Position numbers and translations under genes: made by a program. Positions 16,177 through 24,825 of a DNA stretch of 64,000 nt are shown in pieces. This DNA comes from Mycobacterium sp. (GTDB lineage: Bacteria > Actinomycetota > Actinomycetes > Mycobacteriales > Mycobacteriaceae). The DNA is taken from the NCBI GenBank assembly GCA_021732005.1, contig JAKFVT010000062.1:80058-144057 (forward strand), given 5' to 3'. The notes beneath the pieces were generated by a model that had not been told where the DNA came from, searched no databases, and saw only the letters and a list, made by a program, of their open reading frames with translations. The stretch's first letter is position 1; the number at the start of each line of letters is the position of its first letter.

Positions 16177-17591
16177 GCCTGTGCCATGGCGGTCTCCACG
16201 ACCGCCAACTCCCCGGAAAGTCCTGCCGCCATCCGTATTTCGGAGAACGCCTGGAGCATGGCCTCGGTGACCTCGTGCGGGTCGCCGACGGTGATGCTGT
16301 CGGTGAGCACCGAGATGTTGAGCTGGTCGACGTAGCTCCACACGGTGATGTTCATTCCGCTGCCGGTGGTCAGCGGACCGACGGAGTAGATCTCGGTGAC
16401 CAGCGCGCCGCCGACCCGGCCGTGCTCGCGCGGGCCGGGCACATTGGAGATCGGCAGATTGAGGACCTTGTTCTGGCCGTCCTTGGTGGACAACCACTTG
16501 AACAGTGCTTGGGCCGGCGCCGGCGGCAAGTAGGTGGACCATCGGCTGATCAGTTCCGGCCCGATGAGCTGGTGGCTTTCCTTGGCCAGTACCGCGGCGT
16601 CGTGGGTCTGCCGCACCCGCTCCAGCGGATCGGCGACGTCGACCGGCACGGCCACCATCATGCCGGTGAAGTAGTTGCCCGACACCCGATCCGGGTCGAA
16701 GTTGAAGCTCACCGGCACCGACGCCAGCAGCGGGTGATCGGCCACCCCGTCGTAGCGCAGCAGCAGCGTGCGTAGAGCGCCTGCGGCGGTGGCCAGCACC
16801 ATGTCGTTGATCGTGACGCCGAGGAGCTTGCTGGTCTCTTTGACTTCAGCGAGCGCCAAAGTTGCTGTGGCGAACCGGCGTTCGGGGGTGAGCATGTGGT
16901 TGAGGAAGGACGGCGGCGGGGTGAAGGGCATGGTCAGTTCGGGTGACAGCTTGCGGTTGCTGCGGCGCACCCGGGCCATACCGTCGGCGGTGTACTTGAT
17001 GACACTCGGCAACTTGGCGATCTGGCGGAAATGGTCGGCGAATGCCGAGCGCACCAGGTCACCGCGCCGGGGTGAGGGATCGGTCGAGAAATCTTGGTCC
17101 GGGTCGGGACCGCTCTGCAGATCCATCCCGCGTGCCATCAGGTTCCCGGATGCGACACCGTCGGCCAGCGCATGGTGGATCTTGCCGACAACGGCGATGC
17201 GCCCGTTGGCAAGACCTTCGATGAAGTACATCTCCCACAGCGGGCGGTCGCGGTCCAGTGGGGTGCTTGCGATCTCGCCGATCGCCTCATCAAGCTCACG
17301 GCGCCCGCCCGGTTCCTTCAGCCGCCACGGGCGGATGTGGTAGTCGAGGTCGACGTCGCAGTTCTCCCGCCACATCGGGTGATGGAACTTGAACGGGATA
17401 TTGACCAGCTGATAGCGGAACGGGTCGAGCTTGTAGAGCCTGCCCCGGATCACCTGACGGAACTCTTCGACACCAAAGGTGCGGCCACCGAGGTCCTGCA
17501 TTTCGATGATCGCCACCTTGAGGGTGTGCATGTGCACATTGGGTGCCTCGCTGTACAACAGCACGGCGTCCCAGCCACGCAATCTCTTCAT
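16173..17591 (-). CDS. WS/DGAT acyltransferase, Rv0221 type
   Basis: A 472-residue wax-ester synthase/diacylglycerol acyltransferase that makes triacylglycerol or wax esters from acyl-CoA. The catalytic motif HHALADG is at residues 139-145; the substrate-tunnel motif NLPISNVPGPREHGRVGG and the C-terminal ITVWSYVDQLNISVLTD are typical of the family. The N-terminus MKRLRGWDAVLLYSE matches remembered Rv0221. It follows lipC in the same orientation after 57 bp, which contains a small GTCCCG-TT-CGGGAC dyad (17617-17630), so the two are probably cotranscribed: one builds, the other could break, storage esters. Confidence 0.92.
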   Translation of the reverse strand: MKRLRGWDAVLLYSEAPNVHMHTLKVAIIEMQDLGGRTFGVEEFRQVIRGRLYKLDPFRYQLVNIPFKFHHPMWRENCDVDLDYHIRPWRLKEPGGRRELDEAIGEIASTPLDRDRPLWEMYFIEGLANGRIAVVGKIHHALADGVASGNLMARGMDLQSGPDPDQDFSTDPSPRRGDLVRSAFADHFRQIAKLPSVIKYTADGMARVRRSNRKLSPELTMPFTPPPSFLNHMLTPERRFATATLALAEVKETSKLLGVTINDMVLATAAGALRTLLLRYDGVADHPLLASVPVSFNFDPDRVSGNYFTGMMVAVPVDVADPLERVRQTHDAAVLAKESHQLIGPELISRWSTYLPPAPAQALFKWLSTKDGQNKVLNLPISNVPGPREHGRVGGALVTEIYSVGPLTTGSGMNITVWSYVDQLNISVLTDSITVGDPHEVTEAMLQAFSEIRMAAGLSGELAVVETAMAQA

Positions 17592-17648
17592 CCGTGCGCC
17601 TCTCCGCCCCTGCCCCGTCCCGTTCGGGACGATACAGCCGAGGAGGTC

Positions 17649-18845
17649 TCAGATGACCTCTTTGGTGGACATCGCCGCGCGGTCGCGGTGAATCCGATTG
17701 AGGAACAGGCCGATTGCGGTGGACACCGACCCGGTGCGGGCACCGTCGGTCATGTCGAAACCGTGTCCGGCACCGGGCAGTTCGACATATCCCACCGGCG
17801 AGTGGGACACGCTGCGCAACCGCTCGACGAAGCTCTGGGCCTGCGCGACGGGAATCACGCTGTCCCCGGAGCCGTGCACCACCAGGAACGGCGGCGCCTT
17901 GGGATGGATCCGCGCGATCGGTGAGGCCTTGCGGAACAGGTCGCCGTGCTTGCTCTGCTTCTTGTTGACCACCACGCGCTCGAGGAAGTCGACGAAGCGG
18001 GTGCGTTCCGGCGTCGAGCGGTCTTCCCAGTCGTACCGGCCGTAGATGCCCACGACGGCGTCGACGCCGGTGTCAGACCCTTCCGGCAGGTGCTCCTGGA
18101 ACTCGGGATCGTCGACGGTGAGTCCGGCCAGCGCGGCCAGGTGGCCACCGGCCGAACACCCGGCGACGGCGACGAAGTCACGGTCTCCGCCGAACCGATC
18201 GACATTGGCGCGGGCCCAGGCGATCGCGGCCTTGATGTCGTGGATGTGCTGCGGCCACGGGTGGTGCGGTGCGACGCGGTACTCCACGGACAGGCACACC
18301 CAACCCTGCGCGGCCAGATGCGACATCAGCGCGTAGCCCTGCAGGATGCGGCTGCCGTGCACCCAGGCGCCGCCGGGGACGAACACGAGTACCGGTGCGG
18401 GCTCTGCAGGCAGGTCCTTGCGGCGCCAGACGTCGAGAACCTGGGTGGGGTGATCGCCGTAGCGAACCGACGAACGGTACAGATGCTTGCGGTGCTCCAG
18501 GGCCCTGGCCACCGGCGGCTTGGTGTCGGGTGCCGGCCAGTCGATCTGCAGGTCCTCGGGCAGCACCACACCGCGCAACCCGGTTTCGGCGACCTGGCGG
18601 GTGCTCTCCCGCTGGACCCGGCGCACCCGGCCGGCGTCGGGCGCCAGCCACGACTTGGCGGCCGCGCCGAGAAGCTCGGGCATCTGCTTGGCGCCCCAGA
18701 CACTCATGGCGCTCAGCGCGCCCAGCGGTTCGAGATGCTTGCCGACTACCGGCAACTGGGCGGAGGCCATGCTCATCGCCATTAGGCAGTCGGCCGGACC
18801 CGCCTGCATAAGCCAGCGGGCCGTCGTCCACGGTCTAACCGTCAT
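17649..18845 (-). CDS. lipC: Esterase/lipase LipC
   Basis: A 398-residue alpha/beta hydrolase. The oxyanion segment is FVPGGAWVHGSRIL, the nucleophile elbow VAGCSAGGHLAALAG, the acid region VHGSGDSVIPVAQAQ and the catalytic histidine GAGHGFDMTDGA. Sequence and length match remembered M. tuberculosis LipC (Rv0220), a cell-surface esterase, including the conserved N-terminal SAQLPVVGKHLEPLG and IYGRYDWEDRSTPERTRF. It is related to the LipO-like hydrolase at 13926-15242 (same VPGGAW variant). Gene order lipC then WS/DGAT on one strand is kept. No classical signal peptide is visible. Confidence 0.9.
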   Translation of the reverse strand: MTVRPWTTARWLMQAGPADCLMAMSMASAQLPVVGKHLEPLGALSAMSVWGAKQMPELLGAAAKSWLAPDAGRVRRVQRESTRQVAETGLRGVVLPEDLQIDWPAPDTKPPVARALEHRKHLYRSSVRYGDHPTQVLDVWRRKDLPAEPAPVLVFVPGGAWVHGSRILQGYALMSHLAAQGWVCLSVEYRVAPHHPWPQHIHDIKAAIAWARANVDRFGGDRDFVAVAGCSAGGHLAALAGLTVDDPEFQEHLPEGSDTGVDAVVGIYGRYDWEDRSTPERTRFVDFLERVVVNKKQSKHGDLFRKASPIARIHPKAPPFLVVHGSGDSVIPVAQAQSFVERLRSVSHSPVGYVELPGAGHGFDMTDGARTGSVSTAIGLFLNRIHRDRAAMSTKEVI

Positions 18846-18974
18846 GGCGCGAAGCGTACCCCGCTGGCACTTTCTGAAACGACAAATTCTTCGGAATGTT
18901 CACTGCTTTGCTGGCCGAATCGAGATTCAGTCGTGCCCAGTCGATCCCGCGGTGCGCGGGGGTTTGCCCGGACG

Positions 18975-19961
18975 TCAGTGTCCGGCGTTGCGCGCCAGCT
19001 CGATCGCGAACGAGTTCACGAAGTTGCCGGGGCCGGGATTGCCGCGGCCGCAGGACCCGTCGGAATCGCCCGGACGCTTGACCCACAGGAACGCGTCGAT
19101 GTGGCCGTTTCCGGTGTTGGTGGTGGGCTGCACACCGAGTGCCCGGCCGCTCGGGTTGCACCAATACAGCTCTCCGTCGGCCGGTCCGTTGCCGTTGCGT
19201 GAGGTGTCGATGACGTACGGCTTTCCGCCGGTCATGCCGGAAATCGCTTCGCCGTAACCGATTTCCTCATCGGTGGTGAAGAAGTTGGAGACGTTGAGGC
19301 TGAAGCCGCGGGCTTTCTCGATACCCACCTGGTTGAGCCGGTTGGCGATCTCGTCGGCGGGCAGCCACCGCGAGTGCCCGGCGTCGACGTACACGGCGGC
19401 GGCCGGATTGCGGGTCAGCGTGTCCACTCCGTAGCGGATCAGGTCGAAGCGTTCCTGACGCGCACTGCCGGACAGGCAGTCGGCCATGTCGAGGGCGTCC
19501 GGTTCCAGGATGATCGTCACCGGGCCGCCGCCGATCTGGGAGGCGACGCGGTCGATCCACCCGCGGTAGGCGTCCCCCGAACCGAACCCGCCTGCCGCGA
19601 AGCTGCCGCAGTCGCGGTTCGGCAGGGAGTAGATGGCCAGCATCGGCATGGCGCCCGCCGCCCAGGCCCCGTTGAGATAGGTGCTCACCGCAGCGGCCGG
19701 GACCAGGTTGTCGATGAAATAGGCCTGGGGGGTGTTGGCGATATAGGCCAGTTCGGGGCTGTCCGGGTTGGCCTTCGAGGCCCGCATTGCTGCCGAGTTC
19801 GGGTCGACGTAGAAGGGCGATCCGCCGATCGGGGCAGCGTCATCCGCGAGACGGATGGGGCCGGTGTGAACCGGGGTTGCGGAGAAGACAAGGCCCGCGA
19901 CGACGGCGAAGGCGAACAACGGGGCGATCCACCGTGCGACGGCACCGGCAGCGAAGGACAT
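18975..19961 (-). CDS. celA: Secreted glycoside hydrolase family 6 (cellulase) protein
   Basis: A 328-residue exported GH6 enzyme, expected to cut beta-1,4-glucan. A hydrophobic signal segment (RWIAPLFAFAVVAGLVFSAT) is followed by the GH6 domain: YFIDNLVPAAAVSTYLNGA, then the catalytic region TIILEPDALDMADC, VYVDAGHSRWL, FSLNVSNFF, YVIDTSRNGNG and the C-terminal FLWVKRPGDSDGSCG. Two disulfide-forming Cys pairs are plausible. Similar single-domain enzymes are called CelA1 in mycobacteria. I start at ATG 19961; a GTG one codon earlier and a TTG at 19994 are possible and none has a strong ribosome site. It lies upstream of lipC in the same orientation after 129 bp. Confidence 0.88.
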   Translation of the reverse strand: MSFAAGAVARWIAPLFAFAVVAGLVFSATPVHTGPIRLADDAAPIGGSPFYVDPNSAAMRASKANPDSPELAYIANTPQAYFIDNLVPAAAVSTYLNGAWAAGAMPMLAIYSLPNRDCGSFAAGGFGSGDAYRGWIDRVASQIGGGPVTIILEPDALDMADCLSGSARQERFDLIRYGVDTLTRNPAAAVYVDAGHSRWLPADEIANRLNQVGIEKARGFSLNVSNFFTTDEEIGYGEAISGMTGGKPYVIDTSRNGNGPADGELYWCNPSGRALGVQPTTNTGNGHIDAFLWVKRPGDSDGSCGRGNPGPGNFVNSFAIELARNAGH

Positions 19962-20061
19962 CACCGGAGAAAAGCTAGTGCGGACCGGCGGCAAACGCCA
20001 ACTGTCAGCGCACCGAACTGCACTTCTTCCCTAGACTCAGATGACCTTGAAGGAGGCCGAG

Positions 20062-21699
20062 ATGACCGAAGCCGCAGATGTGATCTACGCGGGCGGCACC
20101 ATCGTCACCATCGACGACCGCAACCCGTCGGCGACCGCGTTGGCGGTTCGGGCCGGCCGGATCACCGCGGTGGGCGAGCGGGACGACGTGGTGGCGGCGC
20201 ACCAGGGGCCGGGTACCCGGGTGGTCGACCTCGACGGGGCGACGTTGCTGCCGGGTTTTCTCGACCCGCACAGCCACTACATCAACTCCCTGACCGTCGC
20301 CAATCAGGTGAATGTCTTTGCGCCGCCTGCCGGACCGGGCGCGGATGTCGAGGCAATCCTGAACTCCCTCAGGACATTTCGGGACTCACATCGGGTGCCG
20401 CCGGGCGAGATGATCGTCGCCTACGGCTACGACGACACCTTGATGCCCGGCGGGCGGACGTTGCACAAGGACGACCTCGACGTCGACTTCCCCGCCAATC
20501 CGTTACTGGTCGGGCATGTTTCGATGCATGGCGCGGTGCTCAACTCGGCGGCAATGCGGATGTTTGGTATCACCGCGGACACCGTCACCCCGGCGGGCGG
20601 GGTGATCGTCCGCAAGGAGGGCTCCACCGAGCCGGACGGACTGGTGATGGAGACCGCGTTCTTACCGATCTTCGCCGCCATGCCCAAGCCGACACCGTCG
20701 CAGGAGATCGCCTGGAGCAAGGCGGGGCAGATGCTCTACGCCGCGGCAGGCATCACGACGGCGCATGAAGGCGCCACCCACGCCTCCGATGTGGAGTTGA
20801 TCTACCGGGCTGCCGAAGGCGGAGCGACCCTGATCGACGTGGTGGCCTATCCGTTCATTCTGGAACTCGACGAGGTGCTGCAACGTCACCCTCCGGAGAC
20901 GTTCGGCAGCTATCACAACCGGGTCAAGCTCGGCGGGGTGAAAGTCACGCTGGACGGCTCACCGCAAGGCCGCACCGCATATTTCACGACGCCGTACCTG
21001 ACCGATGGCCCCGACGGACAGCACAACTGGTGCGGTGAGCTCGGCTTCTCCCAGGAGACCGTCAACGGCTGGTTCAAGAAGGTCTACGACCTCGGCCTAC
21101 CGCTCGACATTCACGCCAACGGAGATGCGGCCATCGACGTCGCGCTCGCCGCCCATGAATTCGCGGGCGCCGGCGATCTCGGCAAGGACCGTCTCACGGT
21201 CATGGTGCACTCGCAGTTCGTTCGTCGAGATCAACTGCGGCGCTATGTCGACTACCAGATCACCCCGTCGTTCTTCACCCCGCACACCTTCTACTTCGGC
21301 GACGCGCACGTACGGTTGCGCGGCAAGACCCAGGCAGATTTCCTGTCCCCGATGCGCGCGGCGATCGACCTGGGGTTACATCCCACCAACCACACGGACT
21401 TCGTTGTCACACCGCTGGATCAGATGTTCGTGGTGTGGACCGCGGTGAACCGGATGTCGCGCGGTGGCGACACCATCGGCGCCGACCAGCGCGTCACCGC
21501 ACTTGAGGCTTTGAAGGCCATCACGATCAACGCCGCACGCCAGTACCGCGAGGCGGATACCAAGGGTTCACTGGAGGTCGGGAAACTTGCTGATCTCGTT
21601 GTGCTGGATGACAATCCGCTGACGGTTGACCCCATGACGATCAAAGACATCAACGTCGTCGAGACGATCAAGGAAGGTTCGACCGTCTACCGGGCGTAG
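20062..21699 (+). CDS. Amidohydrolase family 3 (YtcJ-like) metal-dependent hydrolase
   Basis: A 545-residue amidohydrolase. The N-terminal beta domain (VIYAGGTIVTIDDRNPSATA) leads into the metal-binding GFLDPHSHY, DIHANGDAAIDVALAA, and a late metal site region HPTNHTDFVVTP; the C-terminal KGSLEVGKLADLVVLDDNPL closes the composite domain. YtcJ-like enzymes hydrolyse N-acyl or cyclic amide bonds in small molecules; the substrate is unknown. AAGGAGG with six-base spacing fixes the start at 20062 rather than the upstream ATG at 20041. It diverges from the cellulase gene and converges on the alcohol dehydrogenase gene with 21 bp between stops. Confidence 0.87.
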   Translation: MTEAADVIYAGGTIVTIDDRNPSATALAVRAGRITAVGERDDVVAAHQGPGTRVVDLDGATLLPGFLDPHSHYINSLTVANQVNVFAPPAGPGADVEAILNSLRTFRDSHRVPPGEMIVAYGYDDTLMPGGRTLHKDDLDVDFPANPLLVGHVSMHGAVLNSAAMRMFGITADTVTPAGGVIVRKEGSTEPDGLVMETAFLPIFAAMPKPTPSQEIAWSKAGQMLYAAAGITTAHEGATHASDVELIYRAAEGGATLIDVVAYPFILELDEVLQRHPPETFGSYHNRVKLGGVKVTLDGSPQGRTAYFTTPYLTDGPDGQHNWCGELGFSQETVNGWFKKVYDLGLPLDIHANGDAAIDVALAAHEFAGAGDLGKDRLTVMVHSQFVRRDQLRRYVDYQITPSFFTPHTFYFGDAHVRLRGKTQADFLSPMRAAIDLGLHPTNHTDFVVTPLDQMFVVWTAVNRMSRGGDTIGADQRVTALEALKAITINAARQYREADTKGSLEVGKLADLVVLDDNPLTVDPMTIKDINVVETIKEGSTVYRA

Positions 21700-21720
21700 G
21701 TCAGGGCGTTGCGCCCCATG

Positions 21721-22746
21721 TCACGGCGTGAGCAGGACCTTGACGACCTCCCCCGACCGCGCCGCCACGGCGGCATAGCCGTCGGCGGCTTGCTCCAGCG
21801 GCAGGGTGGTGGTGAAGATGCCGTCGACGTCGAGGCGGCCGCTCTGCAGCAGCGGGATGAGCTCCGGCCAGGTCTGCTGCACCGGCGCGGTGGTCATCCG
21901 GAAGGTGAGGCTGCGCAGCAGGGCGGTGAGCGCCGGGAACGGGTACGGGTTGAGGTTGTGCACCCCGACCACCGACACCGTGCCGCCGGCGCGCACGGTG
22001 GCCAGCGAGTCGTCGATCGTCGTGTCGTTGCCGACGGCGTCGATCACCGAGTGCGCCCCGAGGCCGCCGGTGGCCTCCATGACGGTCGGTGCTGCGGCCG
22101 GTTCGATCGCGATCGCACCGAGGCGGGCGGCCCGCTCCCGCCGTTCGGCGACCGGATCGACGGCGTAAACCCTTGCCGCACCTTGGAACAGCGCGCTGCG
22201 CACCGCGCATAGTCCGACCGCACCTAGACCGATGACCACCGCTGTGCCGCCGAGCGGGATGTCGGCACGTTTGGCGGCGATCCAGCCGGTGGACAGGTTG
22301 TCGGTGAGCAGCAGGGCCTGCTCGGTGTCGATGTTCTCCGGCATCTTGAGCAGCTGGAAGTCCGCGGCCGGCACGGCCATCAGTTCGGCCTGCGCGCCGC
22401 CGAGCACCCCGGAGCCGAACACCTGCGGACCCGACGCGCACAGGATCGGATCCTTGGTCGCGCACCCGGTGCAGGCGCCGCAGCCGGCCACCGACGACAC
22501 GATCACCTGGTCGCCGACCGTCACCGTGCGCACATCCGAGCCGACCTCGACGACCGTGCCGATGGCCTCGTGGCCCAGCGAGAGAGGCTGGAACAGCGGG
22601 TAGTCGCCCTCGTAGAAGTGCAGGTCCGAGCCACAGATGGCGGCCGCCGTCACCTTGACGATCGCGCCGGTCGATCCGGGCAGCACCGGGTCGGGCCAGT
22701 CGTCGACCCGGACCGATCCCGGCGTGTCGATGAGCACCGCGCGCAT
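21721..22746 (-). CDS. Zinc-dependent medium-chain alcohol dehydrogenase
   Basis: A 341-residue MDR-family alcohol dehydrogenase. Catalytic zinc ligands are in AAICGSDLHFYEG and LGHEAIG, the structural-zinc Cys cluster is CGACTGCATKDPILC, and the Rossmann motif is VVIGLGAVGLCAVR. It oxidises an alcohol to an aldehyde or ketone with NAD(P). The gene starts 8 bp after the Baeyer-Villiger monooxygenase stop on the same strand, so the two are almost certainly cotranscribed. That pairing implies a secondary alcohol turned into the ketone used by the monooxygenase. Confidence 0.9.
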   Translation of the reverse strand: MRAVLIDTPGSVRVDDWPDPVLPGSTGAIVKVTAAAICGSDLHFYEGDYPLFQPLSLGHEAIGTVVEVGSDVRTVTVGDQVIVSSVAGCGACTGCATKDPILCASGPQVFGSGVLGGAQAELMAVPAADFQLLKMPENIDTEQALLLTDNLSTGWIAAKRADIPLGGTAVVIGLGAVGLCAVRSALFQGAARVYAVDPVAERRERAARLGAIAIEPAAAPTVMEATGGLGAHSVIDAVGNDTTIDDSLATVRAGGTVSVVGVHNLNPYPFPALTALLRSLTFRMTTAPVQQTWPELIPLLQSGRLDVDGIFTTTLPLEQAADGYAAVAARSGEVVKVLLTP

Positions 22747-22753
22747 GGTGTCC

Positions 22754-24697
22754 TCACTCTCCCTTTGTCACAACGAAGTTCGACCAGTCCGGGGTGCGTA
22801 CCGCATTCCAGTAGACCGGCAGCCGCCACGGGCTCACCGTGTGGATCTCCCCGGCCGGGTTCTTGAAGTACGAATGTTCGATCGACGGGTGCGCCCACAC
22901 CATCAGGTTGATCTCGTCCTGGTGATTGCGGTGCCACGCGTCGGTGGCCTCGGACGTCGGTTCGATTGTCTTCCAGTCATTTTCGATGATGTCGGCCAGA
23001 CAGCTGTTGATGTAGCGCATCTGCAGCTCCGAGTTGAAGATCAGGCTGCCGCCGTGCGCCAGGTGGTTACCCGGGCCGTACAACATGAAGAAGTTCGGGA
23101 ATCCGGGCACGGTGATGCCCAGATAGGCGGCGGGCCGCTCACCCCAGGAGGCGCGCAAGTCCACCCCGTCGCGGCCGGTGATCCGCATCGGGTAAAGCAC
23201 CTCGGTGGCACGGAACCCGGTGGCGTAGACGATGACGTCGATATCGTGGGTCACCCCGTCGGCGGTCACCACACCGTGCGGCGTGATCCGCTCGATCGGA
23301 GTGCGCACCAACTCGACGTCGTCGCGGCGCAGGGTGGTGAGCCAGGTTCCGTTGTCCTGCAACGTACGTTTACCGGTTGCCGGATAGTCGGGCAGCACCT
23401 TGGCCAAGAGATCGTGGTCGTCACCGACCTGGGTGGCGATCCAATCGGTGAACATCAGGCGGGCCATCGCGTTGATCTCGCTGACCGCGTAGTTCGGGTC
23501 GTCGGGGTGGACGTAGTCCGGGTCCGAGCGGGCCGCCTCCAAGCCTTTGTCCGCGCCCGGCCACAGGAGCAGAAAGCGGTACCAACGGTTGTAGTAGGGA
23601 AGGTGATTCATCGCCCAGCGCACGCCGTCGGGGACGCTGTCGTGGTACATCGGGTTGGGGAACATCCACTGCGCGGTGCGCTGGAACACCGTCAGATGTG
23701 CCACCTGGTCGGCGATCGCCGGAGCGATCTGGAAGCCGCTGGCCCCCGCGCCGATGAGTGCGACGCGCTTGCCGGTCAGGTCCACGGAGTGGTCCCACGC
23801 CGCGGAGTGGAAGGCCGGGCCCTCGAACGTGTCGGCGCCCTCGATGTCGGGCAGGGCGGGCCGGTTCAGTTGGCCGACCGCGGTGATGACGGCCCGGGCG
23901 TCGATCGTCGATTCGGTTCCGTCCTTGTCCCGCACGATGACTCGCCAGATGCCGTCGTCGTCGCTCCACTCGGCCGAGACCACCTCGGTCTGCCAGCGGA
24001 CATTGGCGTCGAGCTGGTGGCGGGCAAGCACGGTCTCGAAGTAGGCCCGCAGCTCGGGTTGTTCGGCGAAGAAGTGCGACCAGTCGTTGCTCGGTTCGAA
24101 GCTGTAGCAGTAGAAGTGATTGGCCACATCCACCCGGGCACCGGGATAGCTGTTCTCCCACCAGGTTCCGCCCGGGCCCGCGTTCTTCTCCACGATCGTG
24201 AAGGGGATGTTGGCCTGCTTGAGCCGGATGCCGGCGAGCAGACCCGATTCCCCACACCCGATCACGACGACCGGGAAGTCGGCGGTCGCGGCGGGGTCCA
24301 GCGCGACGGGGCGGCGTGGATCGACGTCCTCGAGGTCCATCTCCTCCAGGACCATCGGACGGTACTCGTCGTCGACGTGCTCGCAGGCCGTCCAGTCCAG
24401 CATCTCCCCGATCAGTTCCGGGCTCAGCGGCACCGGCCCCGGGCAGCCCCGGTCGCGGTAGTCGGCGATGATCGGCAGGGCGAGGGCCCGCGCCTTGGCC
24501 TTGTCCTCCTCGGACATGAAGCCCTGGACCTCGTTGAGGAAGACGCCGGCCTGCGTGAACTCCCGGATGAAGCGCGGATCGCCGGTGATGTGGACCAACG
24601 ACAACAGCAGCGTGGGGATGCTGACCTGCTCCAACGCCGCCGCGATCTCCTCATCGGAAGACGTGAACGGTTGGCCCGCATACGGATTGGTCGTCAT
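22754..24697 (-). CDS. Type I Baeyer-Villiger monooxygenase with long N-terminal extension
   Basis: A 647-residue FAD/NADPH monooxygenase that inserts oxygen next to a ketone to give an ester. The FAD Rossmann motif VVIGCGESG is at residues 144-152, the BVMO fingerprint FEGPAFHSAAWD follows, the NADPH Rossmann motif is LIGAGASGFQ, and VYATGFRATEVL closes the core. About 140 residues precede the first Rossmann motif, an extension also known from 4-hydroxyacetophenone monooxygenase, so an aryl or cyclic ketone is possible. GAGAGGA eight bases before the ATG favours 24697 over 24724. The alcohol dehydrogenase gene follows and an esterase gene faces it across an inverted repeat. Confidence 0.9.
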   Translation of the reverse strand: MTTNPYAGQPFTSSDEEIAAALEQVSIPTLLLSLVHITGDPRFIREFTQAGVFLNEVQGFMSEEDKAKARALALPIIADYRDRGCPGPVPLSPELIGEMLDWTACEHVDDEYRPMVLEEMDLEDVDPRRPVALDPAATADFPVVVIGCGESGLLAGIRLKQANIPFTIVEKNAGPGGTWWENSYPGARVDVANHFYCYSFEPSNDWSHFFAEQPELRAYFETVLARHQLDANVRWQTEVVSAEWSDDDGIWRVIVRDKDGTESTIDARAVITAVGQLNRPALPDIEGADTFEGPAFHSAAWDHSVDLTGKRVALIGAGASGFQIAPAIADQVAHLTVFQRTAQWMFPNPMYHDSVPDGVRWAMNHLPYYNRWYRFLLLWPGADKGLEAARSDPDYVHPDDPNYAVSEINAMARLMFTDWIATQVGDDHDLLAKVLPDYPATGKRTLQDNGTWLTTLRRDDVELVRTPIERITPHGVVTADGVTHDIDVIVYATGFRATEVLYPMRITGRDGVDLRASWGERPAAYLGITVPGFPNFFMLYGPGNHLAHGGSLIFNSELQMRYINSCLADIIENDWKTIEPTSEATDAWHRNHQDEINLMVWAHPSIEHSYFKNPAGEIHTVSPWRLPVYWNAVRTPDWSNFVVTKGE

Positions 24698-24717
24698 CGA
24701 CGGTGTCCTCTCACCCA

Positions 24718-24754
24718 GCGGCAATTACGCTACGCACAGTTCCGTAATTGCCGC
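24718..24754. promoter_or_regulatory. 12-bp inverted repeat in the BVMO/esterase divergent promoter
   Basis: GCGGCAATTACG (24718-24729) and CGTAATTGCCGC (24743-24754) are perfect inverted copies separated by 13 bp, about two and a half helical turns centre to centre. They fill most of the 128-bp gap between the monooxygenase start (24697) and the divergent esterase start (24826), where an operator for both directions is expected. No regulator gene is adjacent, so the binding protein is unknown. Confidence 0.7.
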
Positions 24755-24825
24755 CACCACGATACTGTCGGCGCCGTCGAGGATCAAGGTCCAGTCCTAG
24801 AAGCGGGCTTGCCATACTGGGCGGC

